64,000 bases of DNA, from assembly GCA_964035015.1 (NCBI GenBank), contig OZ036005.1:5030747-5094746 (forward strand), written 5' to 3'. How positions within the stretch are numbered: position 1 is the stretch's first letter; every line of letters begins with the position of its first letter. Below the pieces are notes generated by a model, which was given only the letters and a program-made list of their open reading frames with translations, made no database searches and was not told where the DNA came from. Source of the DNA: Corallium rubrum (lineage: Eukaryota; Cnidaria; Anthozoa; Scleralcyonacea; Coralliidae). Position numbers and translations under genes: made by a program. Positions 10,649 to 20,886 of the stretch are shown here, piece by piece.

Positions 10649-10817
10649 GTGCCACCAACAACGAAACGTCGGAAAGTTGAATGTCTGCTATGCAAGAAGA
10701 CATTTGACAGTGATTATCGATCTCGTCATAACAATTAATAAATATCATTCGGATAGAGTAAAGAAACACCAACATATTCCATACAAACATGCTGGTGCTC
10801 CTGCGAATCCTTTCCAG
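10649..10817 (+). pseudogene. C2H2-type zinc-finger pseudo-exon, copy A
   Basis: One frame reads PPTTKRRKVECLLCKKTF, then DSDYRSRHNN. After one extra T at about 10735 (which brings two stops into frame) the next frame continues NKYHSDRVKKHQHIPYKH up to NPFQ, ending at a splice-donor-like CAG/GTTTGT. Cys-x2-Cys plus two His form a C2H2-like finger. The expected ATG is GTG. The same defects occur in copy B (56230-56398), so the exon was dead before duplication. Probably a fragment of a transposase or transcription-factor gene carried in a repeat. Confidence 0.5.
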
Positions 10818-11029
10818 GTTTGTCTCTTTAATACACTGGTGCGTTATACTAGCTTTGGGCAATCGTCGAATTTAATTCGGAATTAAGTATGTTTTATCGT
10901 TTATGCGAAGCTAATTGCCTAATTCTTATGTAAATATGTGTTATGTCGGAAAAACCTTGTTGTTTGTCGGAAAAATTGTGCTCTTGGCCACCCCTAAAAT
11001 CTCTGAGCCACGATGCCCCTGGCCCGTTT

Positions 11030-11173
11030 GAGTACTGCCGAAATTATCGAACGTAGTTTCTAACGTTTAGAGCGAAGGTCCTTCGTCAGAGAGAAACGTG
11101 ATATATAAATAGTTTCACGAAGGGCATTCGCTCGAATCGTTAGAAATTACGTTCAATAATTTCGGGAGTACTC
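11030..11173. repeat. ~144 bp foldback element, copy A
   Basis: Outer arms GAGTACTGCCGAAATTATCG and its complement, inner arms CGAAGGTCCTTCG-type sequences. Counterpart in copy B at 56605-56748. The right end was later hit by the element at 11175. Confidence 0.75.
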
Positions 11174-11174
11174 A

Positions 11175-11693
11175 ACCTCGTCCCCAGGGCATTTTGTCTC
11201 CACGTTGGGAGTCGGCGAAAATGGCCCTGGCATCGGCTGGTCACGTGACACCCAGAATTTTGGGTGTTTTGGCAAGAAAATTTATGCGGTCTTTGTGTTT
11301 CGTTTTTGTATAATACGTATACATGAATAATAAATAATAAATATTTAACGCTCTGCCGAATCACTCATGTGAACCTTTATCATAAATGCAACTGGCTAGC
11401 ATTATTCATCATGATACTCCCCACGATTATCCAGGATACATTTAAATGTCGGGAAGAAACATATATCTAATGTTGTTCCTGACTTTAACCAAAGCAATCG
11501 TTACAATTCTTTGGATGATCTTCGCAGAGTGGATTTATTGCAATTCATGTTTTGATGAATAAATTACACTGTATCTGAATTAATCAAGTTTTTAAACTGG
11601 CCAATCCGATTATAGAATCGACCAGCCGATGCCAGGGCCATTTTCGCCGACCTCCCAACGTGGAGGCAAAATGCCCTGGGGACGAGGTTGGGC
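11175..11693. mobile_element. 519 bp non-autonomous TIR transposon with 8 bp TSD
   Basis: Inverted repeats of ~66-70 bp (11175-11242 and 11620-11689), containing CCAGGGCATTTTG and TGGCCCTGGCATCGGC. Flanked by AGTACTCA direct repeats (11167-11174, 11694-11701). Copy B has the empty site at about 56748. An 8 bp duplication suggests hAT. No transposase encoded. Confidence 0.82.
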
Positions 11694-11930
11694 AGTACTC
11701 AAACCTTAGGGGTGGACCATTAGAAATCAAGGGAGGGGTGTGTGAAAAATATCTGTCCATGAATTTTTTTTTCAGCTCAAATTCCCTGCAGGAATTTTTT
11801 TTTCAGTGTGCAAGCTCTGCAGGAATTTTTTGTTATAGGGTTATTTAAGCCATACGCGAAAGGATGCCAGTCCAAAACTGACCACGTTGCACTTTATAAA
11901 AACAGCGAGATATGTGGCCTGCAAATACAA

Positions 11931-12249
11931 CAGGGGCGTAGGAAGCTTGATAAATGTAAGGGGGGCGACTCCCACCAGGCGCCGCCATGGTTGGCGGCGA
12001 GTGGGAAAATTTTTGAAATTTGGAGTCTCTAGATCGTTGGAAATGTCATTTTCAGAGTCTTCTCTACCTCTTTCGTTACGCTCTTTCATTATGATTTGTG
12101 AGTCTATGCTATCCGTGTGTCAGGATGGATTATTATTATTAATTGGCTGAAATTAATAATAAATCAATTATTTTTTGGAGGGCCGAAAGCTATTCCGCCC
12201 CCCTCTTATAAAATATTGCCCCCCCAGCCCCCTGCTTCCTACGCCCCTG
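11931..12249. mobile_element. hAT-type MITE, copy A
   Basis: Ends CAGGGGCGTAGGAAGC and the complement GCTTCCTACGCCCCTG. Flanked by the 8 bp duplication AAATACAA (11923-11930, 12250-12257). Copy B has the same element at the same site with the same duplication (56974-57311). A third family member is at 52518-52961. Confidence 0.9.
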
Positions 12250-12550
12250 AAATACAAGTACAACTAGTGATCATATTAAAGCGGTAAATAGCGGCTTGCA
12301 CCCTATTAAAAAGACGATGATGCATGATAAATATCAGCGTTCAAAAGCGTTTCTCTGTGCTTTGGAGGGTTTATAAAATTGAACCACTCAATAAGTTGCA
12401 CAAACTCTGAATTCGAGTAAAAAAATCAGGCGCTATTTCGAATTTATCTTGCATTTACTTTAAATTGCATGCATAACGACATAATATTAAACCAGCACTT
12501 TGGAAACAAAAATTCAAGAGAGAAATAAACAGAATGAGATAAAATAACTC

Positions 12551-12616
12551 CGTTCCCAGGGCCCTTATCTCCGCTCCGCGCCCGCTTCGGGGAGCGGAGA
12601 TAAGGGCCTGGGAACG
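12551..12616. repeat. GC-rich hairpin at a duplication breakpoint
   Basis: CGTTCCCAGGGCCCTTATCT with GCTCC pairs to GGAGC and the complementary arm ending CTGGGAACG; loop ~13 nt. Located where copy A replaces the 3.5 kb present only in copy B. Confidence 0.7.
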
Positions 12617-12910
12617 AGGTTGGGGAAACTCATGAGCAAATGTACATTAATTAAAACTCTTAGAAAGTGTAACAGTAAATTATATCAAGACACTTCGCAG
12701 CTTTACGCAATAAATTGTTAATTATATATATAAGTCAATTAGTTTGGACTGATAAAATTAGATAAATATAAAAAAAGAAAGAGACATATATCATCGTTAA
12801 TGCCCAATCAAAGATTTATTTATGTTAAAACCCAAACATCTATTACATCTAAATATATATAATCCAGCATGGATTTACAAACTTGGATTTTCCGGCTAAA
12901 ATCGTGCTAG

Positions 12911-13612
12911 TCAGTACACGATTTTAGCATTCCAACAAAACAGACACCAACACCAACCCAGTCCCACATCTCTTTTTTGTTTGTTACTGACCATGGAATC
13001 TTGACGGCATCGATTCGGGTGAATTTCCAGCCCAATTTTGCAATACTTTGTGCCACGTCCCTTGATACGACTTTGAACTTCTCGAACGAATTTTCGGCTG
13101 AGTTTAGATGAGAAAAAATTTGCGTGTAAGCGTTCCTCTAAAACGCCTTCCCAGTAAGCGGCCTCTGAACACTTGGCAGTCGCCATGTAGTGGATCGTTT
13201 TCTTCACTCTCTTGTTTCCATTTTCGTCGGTTTCAATGGTGCTTTCCACGGTCTTTTTAAAACCAAACTTTTCCAAGTTTGCCTCTTTCAAAATCTTGAA
13301 CATTTCTTCTTTAGATAACTTCACTTTAGGGTCAAACACACGAACGACATCGGTCTCTTCCCCATCTACATACAATAAGAGTTAACATTCAGTAAAATTG
13401 TACAATAGATCAACAGTATTAGAATTTTTAAACTGGAATATGACACTCTATAGGTTAACGAACGAGTGCATGCAGGTCTGCTTTAATCGCGCAATGTATA
13501 ACTTTATCAGAATGTTACAACAACTCAGTTACAATGATATAGTGTAAAAATACCTGTACGGTAAGCAAACAAATGCCAAGGCAATAACTGCGAGAACACC
13601 AAGACACTTCAT
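12911..13612 (-). pseudogene. Two-exon small secreted protein gene, copy A (frameshifted)
   Basis: Exon 1 (13554-13612) encodes a hydrophobic signal peptide, MKCLGVLAVIALAFVCL. Exon 2 (12911-13365) follows the acceptor TGTATGTAG and encodes an acidic-then-basic domain with two conserved Cys (in AKCSEAAYW and GTKYCKIG). I do not recognise the family. Compared with the copy at 61430-62135, exon 1 has one extra base next to the donor (CCGTAC against CATG), giving 59 instead of 58 nt, so splicing at the same donor puts exon 2 out of frame and leads to an early stop. The exon 2 frame is still fully open, so the lesion is young, or a sequence error. A TATA-like CTTTTAAA (plus strand 13723-13730) and an AATAAA on the minus strand (12815-12820) bracket the gene. 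The C-terminus differs strongly from copy B. Confidence 0.72.
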
Positions 13613-13739
13613 GATAAAAAGTTCACACTGTTTTCTTCTCTCGGAACTTCGGGTTTCTTGATCTTAACCAACTTTCTCGGAGGTTTCCAACTGGAAGTGA
13701 ATGCTCTGCTGCAGAAGTTCGTCTTTTAAACTCTCTTAA

Positions 13740-14337
13740 TTGTTCACATGACAAAACTTATTCGAAAACAAGTGCTGAAACCAGTGAAGGGTTTCAGAAA
13801 TTTGCTAAAACCTAAAACAATTTTGGCAATAGATTAGAGTTATTTATTTAATGGTTTACCATAACAAATAACAAATATGTCAAGTGTCCACAAATCATTC
13901 ACTCCACGCTTGCATGCCAGTGCCGTATTTTCCGGCAAATCAAGTTAAATTGTTTTTTGATCAAGATTTTCATTAATTTTGGCTTAAATTAAAATATAAC
14001 ATGTAACTTTTAAGATTCTGTAAAATATTTCCCCAAAATGCAGAAAATGGCAGTTCAAGGACTCTACTGAATTTCAAAATTTTCTCGGAAAAAAACTTCG
14101 GCCTACATTTTTGCGCACTATATCCATTCGAAACTGTGGTTGGCTGAGTAGAAACGATTTAATGAAAGTGGAGGAAGAGTGGATTAAGTGCATGTCTAGA
14201 TATCGTTTAGATGTCTGCTGAATTTAAATAAATTCATTTCTATACTAAAATGATCGCTTGAATCTGCCGAATCCGATACTAATAAGAGTAGAGTATACGC
14301 ATGCTAGAGTACGCACTAATTATAAGCTTTCAGAAAT
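13740..14337. other. Upstream region of the secreted-protein gene
   Basis: Conserved with copy B (62256-62700), AT-rich, no ORF. Contains AAATGATCGCTTGAATCTGC, a sequence that was also the target of the foldback at 38878. Confidence 0.5.
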
Positions 14338-14660
14338 CAGTAGCCCGAGTGAACGCCTGAGCAGGCGTCTTGTTCACTTTACTATGAATAGTATTTCATC
14401 TGATTAAATTAGATAAGGTTTTAAGGCGATAGAAAATTAAGGTTAATTTTTTGGTGATGGAAATTTCCAGTGTAAGAAATGAATATATAGGTTTTAAGAT
14501 CATGATGTGTCTCAAAATTAAATAACACATTTAGCAACGATCTTGTAACATTTCGCTATCGGTTCTAACTATTTCATGGCAACAACAAGACGTTTGTTGG
14601 CAATAACAAAACGTTCAATGACAAAAATATCGTTTGGCAACAACAAAACATTGAATTCCA
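14338..14660 (+). repeat. Dispersed repeat starting with a CCCGAGT/GACGCCT hairpin
   Basis: Begins AGTAGCCCGAGTGAACGCCT then GAGCAGGCGTCTTGTT, and ends in several GGCAACAACAAGACG-like lines. Other copies at 63324-63610 (same strand) and 31610-31850 (opposite strand, shorter). The hairpin alone recurs at 22868 and 60064. Confidence 0.75.
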
Positions 14661-14913
14661 CCTTTCCAAGCCTGGGTCCTTAGGGGGTACCGTGACACTT
14701 TTCGGACAAACAATCTCAGACGAACATTCGGAGTTCGGACACAGAGAAAACCGTACAATAACTAAGATTCTAAGAATGGTTAAAAGATGGTGTTAGAGTG
14801 CTGTAAAAGTGATTTTCGAGGCCCACAACGATTAAACATAAAAGAAATAGCAGCTACAGCTATAGTAGAGAGAAAATCAGGGGCGCACTGGCACTCAGCA
14901 GAAAAGTTATCGG

Positions 14914-15833
14914 GAAATCCACCTTTTCGGCCGCTACTTCAACGGGGGGTCCCACGTGTTCTTAACGACAAACTTTCGGACAAACAAATTCGGACGGCAT
15001 ACACAGACACTGAGGAAATGACGCTATAAAAATGGTTGAAATGTGCGCCTGGGTAGTTGTAAAAGCAATTTTTGATACCCAGAACGATAAAAGATGTTAG
15101 ACGAAACTGCAAAAAGATCAAATAAAGCAGAGTCTGACAGAAGCGTATCATGATGCCCATGATTATCTTACTTCAAAAGTAGCGCGCTTAAAATAGAAAC
15201 TAGAAAGCGAAAGACACTGACAAGCAGTAAAATGGAAGGCAAATGTTTTGTTCCAGTTTCACGTTCAACTAATACTACCAACGCGTCCTTACTTAGAATT
15301 TAGAAAGCGCAACAAAAATATACTAAAAATCTTTAGTAAGTAAACACCTCATGTTATATATCAATCATCATGAAGAGTCCCACGCGCGGCACTTCTCTTT
15401 TCCACGCGTAAAATATATTACGCCGGGCCAATTTACTACAGCTGTAACTGAGGATATTAAGAGGTTATACTTTTAGACTACGTCGACGGATAAAACAAAG
15501 GCAGTAGATATATATATATATATCCTTCGTAAAATGCAAGCTTCTCGCCGCGACAGTATATATGTTATAATCCACGGACACTTCTCGATGTTTTTTGTAT
15601 TATTTTTGCTGTTGAAAAATCGCAAAAACTTGTAGCAGCTTCGTCTAACACCTTTGATCGTTCTGGGTATTAAGAATTGCTCTTACAACTACCCAAGCGC
15701 ATCTTTCAACCATTTTTATAGCCCCATCTCTTCAGTGTCTGTGTATGTTGTCCGAGTTTGTTTGTCCGAAAACCTTGCGTTGAGAACACGTGGGACCCCC
15801 CGTCGAAGTAGCGCCGAAAAGGTGGATTATATG
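14914..15833. repeat. Long inverted repeat, ~195 bp arms
   Basis: Left arm 14914-15110 and right arm 15635-15833 are complementary at roughly 85-90 percent by eye. Both carry CACGTGGGACCCCCCGTYGA, TTTGTCCGAAA and CAGTGTCTGTGTATG. The ~525 bp centre has a short AT array (15508-15524). Probably a non-autonomous TIR transposon. The left arm is also in copy B (from 63775). Confidence 0.7.
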
Positions 15834-16046
15834 AAAGGGGCGCCTGGCTGAGCGCAAAGCCTGAATGCTCTAATGGTCCCGGCTGGGGTGCGCGCCTCGG
15901 CCTCTTGGAAATAGTTGAGCCTCTGAAATCGTATTTCCTCGATTTTGAGAGCGGCATTAATAATTTTAAGCACAATTTCATGTATTGTGCATGCCCATAT
16001 TTTTTGTGACTGTACTATGTATGAGTATATATTTAAGTCACAACCC

Positions 16047-16625
16047 AGCTAGCACACAACGTAATCCCAACGTTCGCAAAAGGTTGTGGTTTGGTTAGGT
16101 TGGACCGAACGTTCTGACAACGTAATCGCAACGTTCGCAAAAGGTTGTGGTTTGGTTAGGTTGGACCAAACGTTCTGACAACGTAATCGCAACATTGTTT
16201 TTCTCAGACGGAGATATATTAAATTACAAATAGGTGTTATAAACCATGAGTAAACGTTGTAGAAACGTTGGAATGCAACGTACTTCAGAGACGTTCATAT
16301 AACGTCTCATGGACGTTGCGTATATTAGTAATAAAATGTTTGTATATTTAGATCAAAGATCTGTCTAATACAACTGCATGGTATTTGAAATATAGTAAGG
16401 TACGATATTCTGCCGAAACAGAGAACGTAGGTCGACAGTATATCAAACCTTACTATATTTCGATTGTTGTTTCAACAGTACACTGCCTGGTATTTGGATT
16501 TTTTAAGCAAAACGACAGAGTTTTTATAATAGCGAACGTTGTTGTATAAACGTTTGGGAAACGTTCGAACGTAACGTTGCTCAAATACGTTCTGAAAACG
16601 TTCTCGCTACGTTGTGACCTTGTGT
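16047..16625. mobile_element. AACGTT-rich repeat element, copy 1
   Basis: Starts CCCAGCTAGCACACAACGT. Includes a 74-bp-class direct duplication (16075-16205: GTAATCGCAACGTTCGCAAA, TTGGTTAGGTTGGACC) and ends in AACGTTCTGAAAACGTTCTC-like sequence. The palindrome AACGTT is strongly over-represented. The interior holds an AAATATAGTAAGG foldback (16388-16470). Related to 22440-22815. Confidence 0.6.
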
Positions 16626-16681
16626 CTGTGACGTAATTTACGTCACGTTCCGGATATGGCCTTCGTCTCTGCCTTCGTGTT

Positions 16682-17533
16682 CTCTCTCCTCCGCAGAGGC
16701 TCGGAGGGGCAGGCGTGCGGGTGAGGGAAGACGCGCTGGGAATGATGGGAAGAGGGAAAGAAAATGAGCCTCTGCCAGATAATGATGTCAATATGGCGCC
16801 CAAATTCCGTGATGGACTAGGCGCCAGACTCGGGATTTCATTATATAATCAACAAATCTACTACGCAAAAGTCGGAAATCACTAAACTGTGGACAAAAGA
16901 CACATTTAAATCGCTGATACTTCTCAACTCGACAATGTTACTGCAACACAAGGACAGGATTTTCCGGTTTTGAATTTATGCAAATAAAAGTATAAAACAA
17001 ACGCTACATGAGAAAGTTTATCATTCATCAAAGGACGAACTGTTGTAAACATAGATCTTACCATTATGTCGTAGAAAGTTAGCACCGAGAATATTTCTAG
17101 CGCTGTTCGTCGGCTTTGTTTATCAAGTTAATACTTAATCAGGAGTGGAAAGCTTCCAGGTAGTTGACAACGTTCGATGAAACGTTTGTCAGTCTGGCAG
17201 CGTTTCGAATTTTTCGACCCGTTCGGCAGGTGATTCCATAGAAAAATTCAGAATAACATCCAGAAGTACATTCTAGCCTTAGATCTTGAAGAAAACAATG
17301 TACTTCGTGCAAACTATCGTCGCTGTCTGCCATGACCAGAGAACCGCGGATTTGTCCAGAGAACGGCACATTATCTGGCAGAGGCTTCTTTTCTCGTTTT
17401 CCGTCTTCCCAGGGTTCACCGCACGCCTCTGACCTTACGCCCACGTTTCTTCCACTAGCGGTTTTCCCTCGTAGCATGTAGCTACTTCATGTTAGACCTC
17501 ATTATCCACGCAAAGCCTCTGCGGAGGAGAGAG
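16682..17533 (-). mobile_element. 852 bp TIR transposon, copy 1, 9 bp TSD
   Basis: Ends CTCTCTCCTCCGCAGAGGCT and its complement. Flanked by the direct repeat CTTCGTGTT (16673-16681, 17534-17542). Near-identical to 30610-31463 in opposite orientation. A block GCCTCTGCCAGATAATG recurs near both ends. Nine-bp duplications are typical of Mutator-like elements, but the superfamily is not settled. Confidence 0.85.
17139..17477 (-). CDS. 112-aa ORF inside the 9 bp-TSD transposon, copy 1
   Basis: Open frame starting MLRGKTASGRN with internal MADSDDSLHEVHCFLQDL and ending in NYLEAFHS. The twin in copy 2 (30666-31004) differs by a single residue (Tyr to Cys). Function unknown. With so few differences between the two copies, conservation does not prove selection. 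A second internal Met (MADSDD) after a more typical context could be the true start. It is too short to be a transposase; it may be a passenger or a remnant exon. Confidence 0.35.
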   Translation of the reverse strand: MLRGKTASGRNVGVRSEACGEPWEDGKREKKPLPDNVPFSGQIRGSLVMADSDDSLHEVHCFLQDLRLECTSGCYSEFFYGITCRTGRKIRNAARLTNVSSNVVNYLEAFHS

Positions 17534-17542
17534 CTTCGTGTT

Positions 17543-18770
17543 GGTGGGATACAACGATTCAAGCGCAAGTCTGTTTCGCGATTCTTCTGTCTTCAATCCG
17601 TTATTCATTCTTGTTTATTAAAGCCATCATCGTTTGCAAAGTAAGTAAACACCTTATCAGTTATGTATACAATATTTTTCAGCGATTCTTCTCGTGTTAA
17701 ATCACTAGTAAACACAGTTAACTGAACCTGTTTACAATTGACGTTTACAATTGACATGCTTACGTGTATTTTCAAAATGACTTCTGAATGTTCGCGGTAA
17801 CGCGTTACCTATCCTATTGCATATGAATGAAATAGCGCAAAGCTACGAATGCGTTTATACTTATACTTCTGCTTATACTGCGCTGCAATTACATGTATTA
17901 ACACATTTTGCGAAAGCATGGCAAGAAGTCACAGATGTGAGATGAATATTTACATATTCAAGATGGTCTCCATGCTGCCCAAAATGTCATTGAAATTGCC
18001 GGCTGTATTCTTTATGAAATGAAACTCTACGTCGCTCTTGTGTCGAGTCAAATATAATTATTTAGCTTTAGGTTTAAAACCATCACAACATATACAGTAT
18101 AAACACAATGACAAGTCACAAGTCTAAGTCAAACTTGGTTCAAGTCTATGAGAGCATCATGGATTATCTAACACAGGTGCGGCGTGGATTCATACGCTGG
18201 TGTTAATAATCGAGTAAAATTAAATAAGTTGACCAGTCATATAAACATGTGTAGCAAGTTCTATTGATTGGCACCACATTTTGGTCTTATTGGCTTGATG
18301 TATTTCGTATAAGCTAATCAATCACATAAACCAATTCCATCACAGATCTGACCAAAAATGACTAAGATGCATCACAAGTGTGGCAAGTCTTCATTGATTA
18401 GATCTGAGATGGATTTGGTTTATGTGATTGATTATAACTTTATATTATTAAGAACATCAAGCCAACTAAATCAAATGCTGCCAATCAATACAACTCGCCA
18501 CATGGTGTATCACTGGTCAATTTGACTTGAGCAAAAACCATCCTATAAATCCACGCTGTATAAATCCATGATCTTGTGCTAAATAATCTACGAAGCTCTT
18601 ATATATTTGAAGCAACATGAGCCCCCACGATGAGCTTTAAGCTCTTGGGGTTAATGTATTAATAAAATATTGTTTAAATAAAAAAAATAAAAAAAGTTGG
18701 CCTTAGATTTAACATTGTCTTCATAAGTTGGACTTGTGATGAATTTATATATGGCTTTTTTTTATATAAG
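17543..18770. other. Region upstream of the DUF4806-like exons
   Basis: A splice-donor-like CAAAGTAAGT at 17637-17646 could end a 5' untranslated exon. AT-rich sequence follows, including a degenerate inverted pair (GGTTTATGTGATTGATTA near 18417 against TAATCAATCACATAAACC near 18315). No coding exon can be tied in frame to 18771. Confidence 0.35.
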
Positions 18771-20032
18771 GGTATTGCTGGGTGCCACAAGAGGAGTTGG
18801 TGGCAATGATATATTAGAGGATGTGTTACCAAAACCAGCAGATTGCCTTGAAGATTTACACATAATATGTGATCGCCTGGAGGAGGAAAATTTCAAAAAG
18901 AAAATGGTAGTTGCATTATTTGTTGTGTTTGTTGAACCCCACTTGTAATGTAACCTTTCAAGATTGAGAAGCCATTGACTACTTATTTGACACTGTTAAC
19001 TCTGGTACAATTATTATACAATACTGATACAATCTTGACTGTGATTGGCTAAAAACCTACAGATAATTCTTGGCACCTACAAAGTATCAAAAAATGTCTG
19101 TACAGTAGCTATGACGAGCTGGCCAGCAGTTTGAACAAAAGAAAAACATGGTGGGTGTCTTTAGGGGCAAAGATCAGAAGTGGATTAATCCGGTGGATTT
19201 GGCACATTTTGTTGATGGCAAAACCACAAAGAAAACCTAGTGAGCTACAGAACACATACAGTTGTTAGATTTTAAAGCAGTATTTGAAAGAGAAAATTGT
19301 ATTTGAAAGAGAAAAAATTAAGCGAACCTCAAACTGAACTGGTATGAATTTACTATTTTTATCTACCTTTGTATAAAACGTTCTAAAGGCTTCTACATTT
19401 GTAATTGTATAATAAAACAATTAGTGAATTCGGTTTTCACATGATACAGTAAAAACCCACCAACAAGAACCTACATTTTACAATGTAGCCTGGGATAGGT
19501 TCTTATATATTCTTAACACAAGCTACAGTAAAATCCCACTGACAATAACCTACTACCATTAAGAACCTCAGGTTGAAATTAAGAATATATATTCTTAATT
19601 TCATGTTATATATATTCTTAATTGGTGAAACACATCTAGATTGTCCCAAGCTACACTGATGAGCTGTAGTACAGCGAAACACGTGTCTGTAGATTGAACT
19701 ATAAATATGTAATGTTTACAACATGAGCGGCCGTGTTGTTTTGAATATACAATCACGAGCCGAAGGTGAGTGATTGTATATTCAATACAACAAGGACGCG
19801 AGTGTTGTAAACAACTTGTGAAATGAATAAATAGTAAAAATCCCTTTGGGATATTGAGATGCTAATTAGTTACAAGCACTAGTGATTGTATCAGAAGAGT
19901 ATACACCCACTAGTGGTTGTAACTAATTAGCATCATTGGTTTTAGTTTGTATGGAGTTTACAGGGGTATACATGTGATGTAATTTCTGAAATTGGACTGG
20001 CTGCAAAACTCATTGAATTAGTAATGAATTTC

Positions 20033-20110
<78 letters not shown>

Positions 20111-20850
20111 TCTCAATCTCAACCTGAGGTTCTTAATAGTGGTTGGTTCTTGTTAGCGGGTTTTTACTGTTCTGAACACTATATATTATGTATTAGTAAT
20201 TTTTGATTTTTTTTTTCACGTCAGCTAACTGTCCACATTGTTTTGCAGGTAAATTTCTTAGCTGCTCTGTGTCGGCACAGTGTTGCTGACAGTGCCAGGC
20301 GAATACTTTCTAAACTTGGGACAAACAAGCTTTGGTCTCTCTATAGTTTCAAAGGGAAAAAGGGAAAACTCCCATTCAAAGATCTTGTTATCTGCAAAGT
20401 AGTTATCAGTAAGTAGTATTCAAGTACACATCCAATTTTGTTTATGTGTAGTATTAATATAGCTGTATTTATTACTGTCTTGTTTATAAAGATAACCTTT
20501 GTATCTTTTAAATAGAGGCATGCTTAAGGGTTCACAAGAAAGCTAGCGAAGCCAATGTTGAGGAACAGATAGCCGAAGTCCTCAAACATGCACCGCATAG
20601 AACTGGAGGCACAAAATTTAAGGTAAAGTGTTATTATATCATTTATATGTACTGTATGTGTATACATGTATGTATGTGTGACGAATAAATTTAATGATGG
20701 TGTGTGTCAGTTTTGATGATTTTGTGTGCCTTTTTGGCTGCCAAAATTAGGTATATTAGCAATTTAAAATTTAATTAATTTAAAATGTAATTTCTGAAAA
20801 ACAGTTGGCTCCTAAAGTGATATCTATAATATCCAACATCTACTAAAGTT

Positions 20851-20886
<36 letters not shown>

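Larger units (their letters stand above)
9983..15121 (+). repeat. Segmental duplication, copy A
   Basis: Collinear in direct orientation with 55825-64000 (copy B), which continues beyond the window edge. Shared landmarks in order are the zinc-finger pseudo-exon, the 11030 foldback, the AGGGGTGGACC repeat end, a hAT-type MITE with identical target duplication, the secreted-protein gene, a CCCGAGT hairpin module and the 14914 inverted repeat. Copy A has extra insertions at 10343-10585 and 11175-11693. Copy B has ~3.5 kb extra at 57610-61145 and ~440 bp at 62715-63155. Confidence 0.92.
19526..20169. mobile_element. pogo/mariner-like non-autonomous element in intron
   Basis: Left end CAGTAAAATCCCACTGACAA and right end the complement of CAGTAAAAACCCGCTAACAA; similarity runs ~60 bp inward through ATTAAGAACCTCAGGTTGA. 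TA precedes the left end; the right flank is TT, so the TA duplication is not intact. A partial end also lies at 19447. The interior carries the ribozyme, a palindrome and an AT array. Confidence 0.6.

Noticed and set aside
18108-18176. Possible first coding exon (MTSHKSKSNLVQVYES) of the DUF4806-like gene
   Set aside because: Its donor would end in phase 0, while the exon at 18771 needs a phase 2 partner; no linking exon was found.
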